A DNA stretch of 64,000 nt from Diplonema papillatum (Eukaryota > Euglenozoa > Diplonemea > Diplonemida > Diplonemidae): NCBI GenBank assembly GCA_030068145.1, contig JAPJBO010000675.1:1-64000 (forward strand), written 5' to 3'. Numbering within the stretch: the first letter of the stretch is position 1; every line of letters starts with the position of its first letter. Made by a program: the position numbers and the translations under genes. Below are positions 41,589-53,300 of the stretch, piece by piece. Below the pieces are notes generated by a model, which saw only the letters and a program-made list of their open reading frames with translations, did not search any database and was not told the DNA's origin.

Positions 41589-42644
41589 ATGATGCGCAAA
41601 ACGATCGGATACGCTGCGAAGAGCGCGGGCGCGCTTCTCGAACCGTGCGAGCTGGACCGGCGAGCCCTGCGCGACAACGATGTTGCGCTCCAGGTCACGT
41701 ACTGCGGCGTGTGCCACTCGGACTTGCACCAGGTGCGCAACGATTGGGGCACCGCCAAGTTTCCGATGATCCCGGGCCACGAGATCGTCGGGAAGGTGCT
41801 GGACGTGGGGCCGAGGGTGAGCCGGTTCAAGCGCGGCGACAGCGTCGCGGTGGGGTGCATGGTGGACAGCTGCAAAGCGTGCGACCAGTGCCACAAGGGC
41901 GAAGAGCAGTTCTGCAGGGAAGGCATGGTCGCGACTTACAACGGCCGCGACCGGACGTCCGGCGAGGTGACCCTGGGCGGTTATTCGAAGATGAAGGTGG
42001 TCCGAGACGACTTCGTGCTGTCCGTGCCCCCAGGCCTTGACCTCTCCCGCGCCGCGCCGCTGCTTTGCGCCGGGATCACGACGTATTCCCCCCTGCGGGA
42101 ATGGGGCGTCGGAGTCGGTTCGCGCGTCGGCGTCGTCGGTCTCGGCGGGCTCGGGCACATGGGCGTGAAGATCGCGTCCGCCATGGGGGCCCACGTGACG
42201 GTCGTCAGCACGTCGCCCGGCAAGGAGGAGGAGGCTTTCGGGCTCGGAGCAGACGCGTTCCTCCTGTCAACCGACGCCGCCGCGGTCGAAAAGGCCGTCG
42301 GCAGCTTCGAGCTGATCCTGGACACGGTCCCCGTGCAGCACGACCTGAACGCCTACCTGCCGATGCTCGACGTTGACGGAACCATCGTCCTGGTCGGGCA
42401 GCTGGGCCCAATGGGCGAACTCGGAAGCGCCCCTTTAGTGAGGGGCCGGAAGCGTGTCGCGGGGTCGTTCATTGGCGGCGTGAAGCAGACGCAGGAGCTG
42501 CTTGACTTCTGCGCGCGGAAGAACGTGCTGCCGGAGTGCGAGATCATCCGCATGGACCAGATCAACGAGGCCTTCGTCCGGATGGAAAAGTCTGACGTTC
42601 GGTACCGGTTCGTCATCGACATGTCCACCCTCGATTCGATTTAG
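41589..42644 (+). CDS. CAD-type zinc-dependent alcohol dehydrogenase, NADP(H)-dependent aldehyde reductase
   Basis: A 351-residue single-exon cytosolic enzyme of the medium-chain dehydrogenase superfamily, closest to the cinnamyl alcohol dehydrogenase / YahK branch, which reduces aldehydes with NADPH. Catalytic zinc ligands are Cys39 (YCGVCHSDLH), the His of PGHEIVG and the Cys of LLCAGITTY. The four structural zinc Cys appear as SCKACDQCHKGEEQFC. The nucleotide-binding fold has GLGGLGHMGVKIA followed by STSPGK, where Ser/Thr and Lys favour NADP. Length and all key residues are normal. Two adjacent ATG codons (41589, 41592) can start it. Bacterial and plant relatives are close enough that transfer cannot be judged by eye. 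A decayed relative lies just downstream. Confidence 0.94.
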   Translation: MMRKTIGYAAKSAGALLEPCELDRRALRDNDVALQVTYCGVCHSDLHQVRNDWGTAKFPMIPGHEIVGKVLDVGPRVSRFKRGDSVAVGCMVDSCKACDQCHKGEEQFCREGMVATYNGRDRTSGEVTLGGYSKMKVVRDDFVLSVPPGLDLSRAAPLLCAGITTYSPLREWGVGVGSRVGVVGLGGLGHMGVKIASAMGAHVTVVSTSPGKEEEAFGLGADAFLLSTDAAAVEKAVGSFELILDTVPVQHDLNAYLPMLDVDGTIVLVGQLGPMGELGSAPLVRGRKRVAGSFIGGVKQTQELLDFCARKNVLPECEIIRMDQINEAFVRMEKSDVRYRFVIDMSTLDSI

Positions 42645-42764
42645 CAAAATCACGTCTCGGGCTTTGAAATTGAGAGCACGTGGATAGCGCCAGTTGGCTA
42701 GTCTACACGCATCACGTGTTGCTTTCCTGGTGCACTTGGTGGTGAGCATCCCGTCGTCGCTGCC

Positions 42765-42935
42765 AACTTGGGCGCTCGACGCGTTTTCTCTCGTCAAGTA
42801 CGCCACACCATTCGAAAAGGCGGGGCAGCAAAACCAAAACGCTCACCTCCCAACGCTCGATATCGACGTGATCATCGTCCTCATCGAACGGATGGGAGCG
42901 CAGGCCGGAGGCGCGAAAACAGGGCCTTGGAGGCC
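42765..42935 (+). pseudogene. Decayed fragment of a second alcohol dehydrogenase
   Basis: The frame reads DAFSLVKYATPFEKA and then NAHLPTLDIDVIIVLIERMG, matching ADAFLLSTDAAAVEKA and NAYLPMLDVDGTIVLVGQLG of the intact gene upstream. About 18 residues between the two blocks are missing, and no other part of the enzyme is present nearby except perhaps a short PLGEWGVSV echo near 43408. It has many substitutions and no start or stop of its own. Confidence 0.75.
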
Positions 42936-45330
42936 ATGCGCACCGTTTCACGCCCATACACCCCGTTTGAAACCAAACCATGGCTGGCCCACCGTTGTCT
43001 GTGTTGCAACCTATATTTTGCGTCCCGTCGCCACCAACCTCTCGGCTTCCCGGGCCGAACTGAGCGCAAGAATCAAAATGGATGTAGATATAGCCTTCAG
43101 GCGCGTGGCAGCTAGCGGATACTGTCTGAGGCCCGTCAGTTGCCGATTGCGGCCAGGTCTCCACAGTTCAGTTGCGTAAAGGGGGGGGTCGAATAATAAT
43201 ACCTGTGTTATTATTCGATTTGTCGAATACTAAAAAAAGTTCCGGTTAGCCGAACAGCAGCAGGATCAAGTAGTGGTAGTGTTTTTTAGGCAACCAGACG
43301 TGTGTCAAATATCTGTTATTATTCGACCCCCCCCCCCTTTACGCCCCGGATTTTAACCTCAGAATCCTGCGAAACCCTGGGTTGCGCGACCAAAGTCTCC
43401 CGCCCGCTGGGGGAGTGGGGGGTGTCGGTCCATCTGTACCATCCTCCAAGACCGCGGTCCTTGCCGAGAGCCAACTGCTGCCCCCCCTGCCACCTGTGCG
43501 AACCTAGAGTACCCCATCCCCCCCATCGAACGAATTCTTCATATCACCACGTCAGACGATCTTCTCGTCACGCATGGGAAAATTGCGGGAAAGGCGCTCA
43601 GCCAACGAGCCTCATGCCTTCCTGCCTTCGTTCTGTGGGGCCCGCCCCGTCTCGTTCTTGGATGGGCCAACAAGTCCAAAAAGCGAACTCTTACTCCAGC
43701 CAGTTTCCCGCTCCAGGGTACATGGCCGGGGCTGGTACCTTCGTACAACTGTGCAATATAGAAAAGGAACTTCTCTCGAGAATCTCTTCGCCGTAGATTC
43801 CGCGGTAGAAGACAGGAGTCACTGAGCGAGGTGTGTGAGGGCGCGACTAAACGGAAATATGTTGCAAAAGCAAAGGGCAATCGGATGCCAATCCATGTTG
43901 CATACCGCCTGTCTGCACCAAACCCACCGTCTTTCCCGGCTCCGCGGGCCGGCTGAGAGGTGCGAAGCCGAACCTGGTGCGCCACGTCTTCAACTCCTCA
44001 CGAAGGCAAATGTTTTTTGCTGTCGCTGTGGCGGGACAGGGGTCCTCTCTTTCTCTCTAGTGTTGCGTGTGTATGCGTTTTATGTGTGTTTTTTGCTCCC
44101 ATTTCGGGTGACAGAAGGAGCCGTGAGGAGGTCGACGATGACTGCAGAGACGGCACGCCCTGCTTCATGTTCAGTCATCATCTACATTACAGGGACGCCA
44201 TGCTTGCGGACACGAACCAAGACGAGGGCTTGGGGTAGGGACAGCGATTTTCATCGGATTGCAGTCCCTGCCCTCGTGGTTTCCTCGCGGTGTCCTTTCG
44301 CGCACCTTTTGAAGACAGCCAAGGAATGCCGGACAACCCGCGTGGTCGTGCGCAGCAGAGGCGTGTCCCCGTGTGTTTGAACTGGACTGGATCGGTAAGT
44401 GGCGGACTAGTCACTTTTTGTTGTCTTGTCCCTCTTAATCACGTGCACACACGGGGTTAGCAGTCACTCCGCCAGGCCTGACAGGAGAGTCTCAGCACTC
44501 CCTGAGCAGCGTTGCGAAGCTACATGGTGCATCCGTCATTGACGCAACTAGCCGTTGGATTTGTCGTTCATTGGATTAGCCGTTGGACTATTCATTCATT
44601 GGACCAATCTGTCGACTAGACAGGACTAGTGTTTTGCTACTACTCACCAACCCGGAGTCGCGTTTCTTTCGCGACGAAACCCGCTCCTACCAGCCGGCCA
44701 CCCTTCCTCCCTCTCGCCTTCCCTCTTCTCATCCGTTCGTATCAAACAAGAGCAGAATCCGGGGCAGGAAAGAGGCGCACACCACCGCCAGCCCCCTTCG
44801 TTAGAACAAAAAATCAAGCCTTCGTCCCCTGCGACTTTCGACTCGATTGCACTGAGAACTTGGCTGCCATCTCCCTGGGATGAATCCTCTCCTCTCAGTC
44901 ATGCGGTGGTGGGGAATCAGGCGCAGTTGGGCGCCGACAGACGCCCGCAGAATTCTGACTGTGCAACGCCCGCTTCGGCTACGATCCAAAGCAAGCAACA
45001 AGGTGGCATTTCGCACCAGCCAGGCGTGCGTAGGAGTGCGTGGTCCACGCCGCGAAGTCGTTGGCGTGAGCCTCGATGGAGTGTGGATAGCGAATATTCA
45101 ATGAAGAACATTGTACCATCCTCTAGTTGGATGCTCTAGCCGTTCGTTTGTGCTGCACACTGCATCCGGCTTCACGATGTGGCCTTCAGTTGACATGCGG
45201 GCGATCCGAAGGTGCAATCAGAACACGGTGTTCAGTACGTACCGTTCCAAGCGCACACATGCGTTCTTCCCGCTTGACCCGTGTGTGAAGGGTTGTTTTC
45301 ACACACCACACTAAACTAGTGACGGTCATC
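42936..45330. other. Gene-free stretch around the MITE
   Basis: No supported gene. Frames at 43539-43985 (-) and 43835-44380 (+) have no domain. Several C-runs of 8-11 occur near 43320-43530. No other repeat stands out until the satellite-like units from about 45200. Confidence 0.4.
43174..43344. mobile_element. 171-bp MITE-like element
   Basis: Terminal inverted repeats: gcgtaaaggggggggtcgaa (continuing taataat) at the left, and its complement attattcgaccccccccccc tttacgc at the right end, differing only in length of the G/C run. Internal ttattattcga near the left end forms a further hairpin. No target duplication is obvious. The inside has no coding sequence. Confidence 0.85.
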
Positions 45331-45560
45331 CTGTTGCTGTCCGGCTTGCAGGACCGAAGCAACGTGCAAAATAGGGCACGGTGCTGAGCACGTACCATTC
45401 CATTCTTGATCCCAACCAGTGCATGAAGGGTTTAGTTTCAGAGCCGGTCAGCCTGATCCGGTTTGCAGGACCGAAACAGGGTGCAAAACAAGAAAGTGCT
45501 GAGCGTCCCATTCCAAGCGCATTCATGCATTCCTCCCGCACCTCAACCCGGACGAGGGTT
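45200..45560. repeat. Tandem units distantly related to the 501-bp satellite
   Basis: Three units of about 115-150 bp share ggtttgcaggaccgaa(a/g)ca, gtgctgagc(acgta)cc and attccaagcgca. The same order occurs in the 501-bp satellite (aaaggaccgaaacacggcgc; gtgttgagcacatatccatt; ccaagcacgttcttgc). They end about 70 bp before the ATG of the SERBP1-like gene. Confidence 0.6.
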
Positions 45561-45630
45561 GGCTTCACACACACACACACCAAAAACCAGGGATCCCCGC
45601 TTCTTCGACCTCACCTTTTTCGCGGCAAAG

Positions 45631-47853
45631 ATGGCGGCGTCGCAAATTGGTGGTGGATATGCCGCGTTGATGAAGGGTAAGAAGAACAAGGGAGCGGGAG
45701 CGGCCCCGACCAAGCCGAAAGCGTCGAAGGTCATCTCCCTGAAGGACACCGCCGAGAAGAACCCGGCCGCCAAGTCAGACCCGAAGCCGAAGCCGCAGCA
45801 GGAGAACAAGCCGGCCAAGGAGACTACGCCCGTTGTCGAGAAGGATCTGACGAGGAGAGAGGTCAAGCAGGAGAGAGCCGGCACCGACAGACACGTTCAG
45901 AGGCACGGCGTCGTCGACCACGGTAGAGAGACGAAGGACCAAATGGTCGCGGTATGCTCCTTGTCTCTCGAACGCGCCGCATCAGAAAGCCACGGGTACC
46001 CAGTGTGCCCAGTGTGCCCAGAGTGCCTTAACTGAGTGTCGCGAAACCCAAGCACCCACTGCGAGAAAATACATATAAACGCGGACAACAGACCGGTACG
46101 GGCTACAAGGCAACCCTTCTCAACTTGTAGAACGTGGGGGGCCCAAGACTACACTCCACGAAGGAATGTACTTGGTGTCGGTCACATACAGTCCCGGACA
46201 CGGCTAGCCATAACCCATAACGAAAGCGTGCACTAAATATACAACCCGTAATCACATAGCCCTTTCTTGCTCTAGAGAACCCATTCATGAACGGTCACAC
46301 GGAGACCCTAAAACCCCGGAATTTCAAGCGAACTTTAACTCTAAAGAAAGCCACCAGACTGCCGCTTTTCCCTGTCACCAACTTTCGCCCAACATTGGTG
46401 ACAGGACGAGGCGCTGTTGTTCTAACAAATGCAATTTGTCAAGAACAAAAACCGATCGAAGGCAGCGTACTATCCTCACTCCCGTTAGATGAACACGAAC
46501 AATGCGCGCACAAGCAAAAAGAAGATCCTCTTGTCTACACCAGCGCGCAGCTCGTTTGGCGAAGTTAAACAGTGGCCAACACGTGCTCTCAATACTCAAG
46601 AGAACGTACGTAAGTGTCAGCCCTTTCACGAACACGGCACCACATAATGCACTCAACACTCACAGAACGCCTTGGAAGCCGCCAACGAGAAGCCGTCGGA
46701 AGCCATCTCTGAGAAGAAGAGAGAGTTCGAGGAACGTGAGGCTGAGAGAAAGAAGAGGGAAGAGGATGAGGAGCGCAAGGTATGCAACTTAAACAGCCTG
46801 CCAGCAATCTTGCGGGTTGTCTTTGCAACGGTTTATGAACTGCTATGGTCCGTGGACATTGGCATTGCACACAGAAGAAAGACAGATTCTGAACGCGATG
46901 CTAGACACTGTCATTACACACAGAAAGACGTTTAAAACACGTTTTTTAGTACTAACAATTCTGACGGTAGCTCTGCAACACATTGTGAAGGCTAAAAGAG
47001 ACGTCTGTGGTTGATCAGAACCTCGCCTAAAAACCCTGCTATATATTGGCGTGTCGACGACTCCCCCGCAAACGCATTCGGATAGTCCAACTTTCGATGA
47101 AACGCGTATTCTGTGCAGCGCGTGCAAGTCGATCTTTGAGTGCGTGAGCCCCCTGAAGAAAGGTCCATCACGCTAGTTCCACTTGCCCGGGTCTCTGCGT
47201 CGCGTCCCCCTCCTTCTCTTGGTCGCCTGTTCTTGCGTCTTGTTGGTCCGTCCGGGCTGGTCGCTTCGCGCTTCCCCTTGTCTCTGTCTGCGTAGCGTAC
47301 AGCCTGCCGCCGTGCTGTCTGTTGTAGTGGAGCGAGGATAGCAACGAGTTCAACTAACGAACAGATCACGTACGCCGACTACCAGAAGTCCCTCGTGGAG
47401 AAGAAAAACGAGCTGGCGAACCTTCAGCGATCGAAGGAGCGAAAGGTGGACACGAAGAGCTACGCCGGCATGACCGAGATGAAGAAGGAAGACGACGCGG
47501 CGTTCAGCTTCATGAAGATGAAGAAGGAGAAGGCTGTCGTTGAGGCGCCGGCGAAGCCGGTGGCGAAGAAGGGAGGCAAGAAGCAGCAGGAGGTCGCCGC
47601 CGCCGCGCCGGCCGCGCCCGCGAAGAAGAACAAGTTCGTCAAGTCGGCCGACATCCAGGTGGGCTTCTACTCGAAGCCCACGAACCCGCAGCCGAGGGGC
47701 CCTCCGCGCGGGCCGAGGAGAGACTTCCAGAAGCCGGAGGAGAAGAAGACTGACGCGCCCGCGGCCACTGAGGCTGCGCCCCAGGGTGACGCCGCCCCCG
47801 CCGCCGCCGCCCCCGCCGCCGAGGCCAACGGCGACGCCGACGAGGCCTGGTGA
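45631..47853 (+). CDS. SERBP1/HABP4/Stm1-like ribosome-associated protein, three exons
   Basis: Exons 45631-45951, 46666-46779 and 47365-47853, all joined in phase 0 with GTATGC donors and CAG acceptors, give 307 residues. The protein is basic, low-complexity and probably intrinsically disordered, as in the HABP4/PAI-RBP1 family, which binds mRNA and stalls or protects ribosomes. Supporting wording: ERAGTDRHVQRHGVVDHGRE resembles the family's FDRHSGTGRG-type motif, a central Glu/Lys/Arg helix (exon 2), then ITYADYQKSLVEKKNELANL resembling the TLDEYxxxxxxK motif, and an RG-containing stretch (RGPPRGPRRDF). The C-terminus is Ala/Pro-rich. No folded domain is seen, so the assignment is by pattern. 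Intron 1 contains a dispersed-repeat copy. Confidence 0.72.
45952..46665 (+). other. Intron 1 of the SERBP1-like gene with dispersed repeats
   Basis: 714 bp. Carries a segment (46164-46350) composed of tggtgtcggtc-type R2 sequence and gaacggtcacacggagaccc, the latter nearly identical to 31138-31210. Also a segment (46420-46500; caagaacaaaaaccgatcga) shared with 36100-36180. Confidence 0.7.
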
Positions 47854-50318
47854 ATTCCCCCGACCGGATGAGTAGAGCGCTGGTAACCACACCCCACTTC
47901 CTAGCAAACCAGGACTAACGGATTACCTCGCCTCTGGCAGCATAACTGTGTGTATGCAACTGCTAACTAGAACTAGATCGCTACGGGTTGTCAGGAGAGG
48001 CGACCATCGCAAAGGTTCTCGACTGTTCGTTTACGAAAAAAAAAAAAGAGCACAGCTGCACACGTAGCCCGCATACACGCGAAACCCTGCGGGAGTGAAG
48101 GAGGTAAGGGGGACACCCAGACGGGCGCCTCTTCTTTGGTGCCACCGCCTTCTTGTTTTTCATGAGCCGCGCGCTGTCTACGCCTTCAGCTTCTTTTTTT
48201 TATTTGCTCTCTTCTCCATAGCTTCTTCGTTTGCCCCTCACCTCAGTTTTTTTTTTTCCTTTCTGCGTCTACCTGCATGCCTTCCGTCGCCCCCCCCCCC
48301 CCCCCCAAAAAAAAAAAACCGTGGTCAGAAAATCAAACGGGGGAGGAAAGGAGAGGGGGAGAGGGGGGGAAGGGCGGAATGCAAAGCGCCGATCTCTTCG
48401 CAGATCGGCCTTTGTCAGTTCCCCTTCTTCTTATTTTTTTTTCTTCTTCTTCTCAGAGTTCATTTTTTTTTTTTTTTTACCCTCTTCCTTTTTCTCATAT
48501 ATTGCGCCTCTTGTCGGAAAGCACTCTTCCCCCCTTCCCAGGCGATGGGCTCTTTTTCTGGAAGCTGCACCGCCCGGCGGCAGCACCTAAAAAGAAGAGG
48601 ATGGCGCCCAGGTCGCGGCAGCTGCCCCGATGCAGGTGTCCGACCGACATCGCGCATGTACTCACGCGGAAATCCGCAGCTGTGTCTTGCCCTCCATCGG
48701 AAGTTCTGGCTCAAGTTCTTCTGTAATAAAAAAACTGCAACAAGTTTTTTTTTTCGCCTGGGGGGAGAGGCCTTCCTCCCTCCCCCACATTCCCCATGAT
48801 GTCATCACTCTTATCTGTGTCGTGTCGCGTAGCAAGAAGGGAAAGGGAAACCAAAAAAATAAAGAAGAAGAAGGACCCCCCGCCCTGAAAAGGGAAGGGG
48901 CAGCGAATCGGAGCATCTGTGCCAGTAAGCGCGCGTTCCATTCATTTTCATCAAAGTCGCCGTTTCTGCCGAACCGCGATCTGTTCCGGAAGGGGAAAAC
49001 AAGGAAAAATGAGGCAGGGAGGTCTTTTGAAGCAAGTCGGGGGGAAAAGGCTTCCTCCTCGTTTCCCCCCCCCTCCCAGCCCTTCTCTTTGTTGTGGTTC
49101 TTCTTTTGAGGATTTTGCCTTTTCCTCACCTTCTTTTTGCTCCTGCTTCACGGCTATGACGCTGGTCTTCACGCACTTCCATTCAGCAACCGAGTGATGG
49201 CCAACAAGCCTACAACTATGCCAAGACGGGGTCTTAAAGTAGGCGGGCGCCTGTGTGTGCTCCCGTAGCATGGGAAGTCCTGGTTGTGACCACTAAATTT
49301 GCATCACGGTCTTGTCTGCAGATACCAGGTTCCTGACACATCAGACGCACTGACTCGTTGCAGACACTCAGGTTCCGCACTGATGATTGGCCGCATGTGT
49401 CTGCGGTGCAGATGGGCGATGAGCCATAACTTAGTGTCGACACCCGCAGCGCGCGTGCCTCCGACGAAGCGACTTCGTCCGCTACAGTAACAACACAGAG
49501 AGATGGACGAGATGCACCGTGCACTCCAACTCACAACACGAAGCCTAACAACCCAGAGAGATGGACCGTGCACTCCAACTCGGTCTCCGTGCGTTTCCTT
49601 CGGTGAAAACACCCACACACCACACACGCTGGGCTAGACTCCGCTCAGGGGTTACCCATTACTGAGATCACACACACACACATGCACACCCGTGGACGCC
49701 TCTCGCACAGGAAGGCACCACGTAAAAACAGGTCTACAACACACACCAAATAGTCAACCAGCAGGAGCTTTGACGGGGGCTCGAGCGGGGAAACAGTGCT
49801 TCATGAAAGGATGACCGACCGAGGGCTTCGCCGCTAATAGCATTCGGGGAAGGCTAGTATAAGCTAGTATCCGTTGGACTACTGTTTCCGTCTCTTTCGA
49901 TTGTCTTGGGCTGCCTGGACCGCATCGACCCGAGTGCTTGCTAGGGCTGGCTCTGTTCTGTTCACTCACTACCAGAAGCACGCTGTTGCCTTCACTTTCC
50001 TGCGCTAAGCAAAAGTACTTTCCGCGCTGCCAATCAACCCCGGGGGCACAGGACGTCTGATACGGGTTCACTCCAGGGCCAGCCCACAGCACAGCACACC
50101 GCCGTTCGGGCGAGGCCCACGCAGGGGGCGGGTGTCGCGCGCTTATTTCAGCAAAAAGCGCCCCCCCCCCCCCCCCACCCCTTTTTTTTTGCCTGTTCAT
50201 TCCAACGCAAAACGAGAGACGAAGGGGGCACCACTTGGGCAAGGTGCACTTTCTGCCCCCGCTGGAACTTCGTGGCTCCGCGTGTGCTCGCCCAACCGGA
50301 GGGTAGCTGGGGGCTGCG
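47854..50318. other. Gene-free stretch with homopolymers
   Basis: No supported gene. It contains a C17 tract followed by A12 (48290-48318), T-rich and TTC-rich tracts (48420-48480), purine-rich segments, a diverged 501-bp satellite piece (about 49262-49420; gacactcaggttccgcactg), two copies of the gagatgg...gcactccaactc motif (49497, 49556) and a C-run of about 17 at 50160-50176, 140 bp before the kinase ATG. Long frames at 48095-48799 arise from simple sequence. Confidence 0.5.
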
Positions 50319-53300
50319 ATGGCCACTCTGTCGTCGGGGGACGCTGTCATTGTGGTCGACCAACGCCTCGCCCGGTCGGTCGGGTTCGAGGGTCTCGAAA
50401 ACGACAAAAAAAGCTCGTCGAGTGCGAAGGACACCGACGACGAAACGTCGTCGTTTCGCTTCCCGGACCCGAAGGAGCCGGGGGTGCCGGGGGTGCCGTC
50501 TGTCCGGGTGGTTGGCGCCGGGGACGACGAGCTCTCCTCGTCGGACGATGAACCACCCCCTTGCCGGGCTCTGCCTGTGCCCGCGTTGCGAATAGCGTCG
50601 CAAACCACCATCACCCCTGTCCAGTCGTGGACGGGCATGCGTTTGGTGCACTTTGCGTGCTTGTTCGGTCTGGCTCTGGGGCAAATCAGCGACGTGTTCC
50701 TTGACGGCGATAGGAGCCTGCCGGAGAGGGCGGTCGTTGCGGTCGTCTTCATCGGGCTCGCCGTCTTCTCCGGCGCTATGAGCAGGGTTCCGAGGCTCAT
50801 GATCATCGACCTGTATGGGATCGAGCAGCATTTGTTCTGCCTCCTCACCCTGGCTGCCGCGAACGCTTCAGCCGTGTGGCTGTACCAGCCAGAAGCGGCC
50901 GCCGCGTTGATCGTAACAGTCCTCGCCTCGACGGCTCCTGTGGTCGTTCGGGCGGACACCGCGTATCTGAGCTTCTTCCTCACCGTGGTGTCCTTCGCTG
51001 TCGCCATGGGGCTTCGGGCCGACTATCGGTCGGTTGAATGCATCCGCTCGGGGAGGTTGCTGATTGTGGCGCATTTCGTCCACATTGTCGTCACGCTGCT
51101 CCGGCAGCTTCCGGTCGAGAGCTCGCCCCGGTTCCTGCACGACGCGTACAGCCCGAGGTTGGACTTTGCGGACGCGTGCGTGAACACGGAGGTCGTCGAC
51201 CCGAAGGCGGCGCAGGCGCTTCCGTTGAAGCCGGCCCTGTCCGACATGCGGCCGCCGCCGCACAGCCGGCGTGCGACGTGCGGCGACAAGCCGCGCCTCG
51301 CGTCGTGGGCCATGCGCGGGTCATTGCAGAGCAACCAAATCGCGGCGATGAAGTCGCTGTCGAGGGACTCGAGCATTATCAGGCGGTCCTGGGAGTTCGT
51401 TCCCGGTGACGCCGCCGAGGCTGACTCGGCGCAGGAGACCCCGCCGAAGCCGGTCTTCCGGCGAAGGCTCAACTCCGGCACGTCGGACACCGGCAGCAAC
51501 TGCAGCACCGTCCAGAGCTACGTTTCCTTCGCAGCTTCCGTCGTGAAGCTGCCAGGCCTCACGGGCGGGTACCTCACGCATCGCCCGGACGCGGGGGATG
51601 CGAGCGAGAACGCGAATATCGCGGAAGTCGACGAGTTGCTCGACGCGGAGACCTTCAATGAGGTGCGGACGGGCAGCCGCAACTACAGCTCGACGGTGCA
51701 GGCCGGCGAGGACGAGGAGAAAAAAACCGGGCCCGAGGTGATCGGGTTCTCGCCCGACGACGTCATCCGGCACGACTCGATCGTCTCGAACACGAACAGC
51801 AACCGCCGCATGCTCCCGTTCAAGAACATGCACAAGCACAAGCGGCACTCCGGCAGGAAGCCGACGAACCTGCCGGAGGGATCGCCGTCGGCGTCGGCGT
51901 CGGCGTCGCGGATGTCGATCTCGACGCAGCGGTCGTTCGCGCTCGTCCACCTCCTCTCGAAGGCGACGAACACCCTCAAAGACGTCCGGAAGGAGGTCCG
52001 GGACCTCATGCAGGACTCCGAGCGGCCGATCGCCGACGCGAACGGCCGCAGCAGCACGTCGCCGGGCACGGCGGTGACGTTCGACCGCATCCCGCAGACG
52101 ATGCTGCAAAAGATCATGATGCTCATCTCGAGGCTGTCCGAGGAGACCGACGCGATCCGCTGCAACTACCTCATCGTCGCCGGGATTTGCGAGATCCTGC
52201 ACTGCGACCGTGCGTCGGTCTTCCTCGTGGAGGGGAAAACCGTGCGCACGTTCGACGAAGACGGCACGGAGATAAGCGTCCCCATGGACAACAGCCTGGT
52301 CGGCTACGCGGCGCTCAACTGCAGGGTGCTCAACATCCCGGACGCGTATTGCGACCCGCGGTTCAACAAGGAAATCGACAAGGAGACGGGATATCGGACC
52401 CGGAACCTGCTGGTCTATCCGATCGTCCGATCCGCGCTGAAGAGGAACCGCGGCTCCAGCGACAACAAAGTCTTCGCGGTGATCGAAGCCATCAACAAGC
52501 TCGAGGGAGTGTTCACGTACGAAGACGAGTGCATCCTTTCCCTCGTCGGCAAGCAAGCCGGGGTGCTCTTGTCGAACTCGTACTTCCACCAGCAGCTGCA
52601 GAACGAGAGCAACAAGACGGCGACGCTGTTGGAGGTCTCGAAGGAGATATCCGTGGTGCAGCTCGACCTCGGGAAGATGATGGAAAAGGTGATGACGCGC
52701 GCGCGGCAGGTCCTCACCGTCGAGCGCGCCAGCATTTTCCTCATCGACGAGGCGAAGCAGGAGCTCTGGTCGATCCTCACCGACTCGGAAATGGCGGCGA
52801 AAGTTGGAGGCGACAACGTCATCCGCCTCCCCGTGGGCGTCGGCTTGGCGGGTCATGTGGCCCGCTCAGGGGAGACCTTGAACATCGTCGATGCGTACTC
52901 ATCTCCTTTGTTCAACCCGGCCTTCGACCGACTGTCCGGATACGTCACGAAAGCCGCCCTCTGTGTTCCGATCCGCGTTTCTTCCAAGGGCGGACGCGTG
53001 TTGGGGGTCATGCAGTTCATCAACAAGATCAACGGCAACCCTTTCCACGACGAAGACGAGAAGCTGGCGTGCACGTTTTCGTCGTTCGTCGGCATTTCGT
53101 TGAACAACCTGCTCCTGTACGACGAGCTGCGGGAAGGCCAGCTGGTCAGGGAGAAGAACAAGGAGTTGGTTCGCTTGCGAGACAAGGCGAAGCAAGCCGC
53201 GGAGGCGAAGGCGAACTTCCTGATGTCCATGTCGCACGAGATCCGGACCCCGATGTCGGGGGTCATCGGCATGACCGAGCTCCTGGAAAACACGACGCTG

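Noticed and set aside
43302-43450. Second dehydrogenase fragment (PLGEWGVSV)
   Set aside because: The match to PLREWGVGV is only nine residues and could be chance, so it was not listed as a separate feature.
48095-49129. Several overlapping frames of 100-230 codons
   Set aside because: They arise from homopolymer and TTC- or purine-rich simple sequence. They contain poly-Phe, poly-Lys or poly-Pro and no domain.
51321-52856. 511-codon open frame on the minus strand
   Set aside because: Antisense to the GAF-containing part of the histidine kinase. Same composition artefact.
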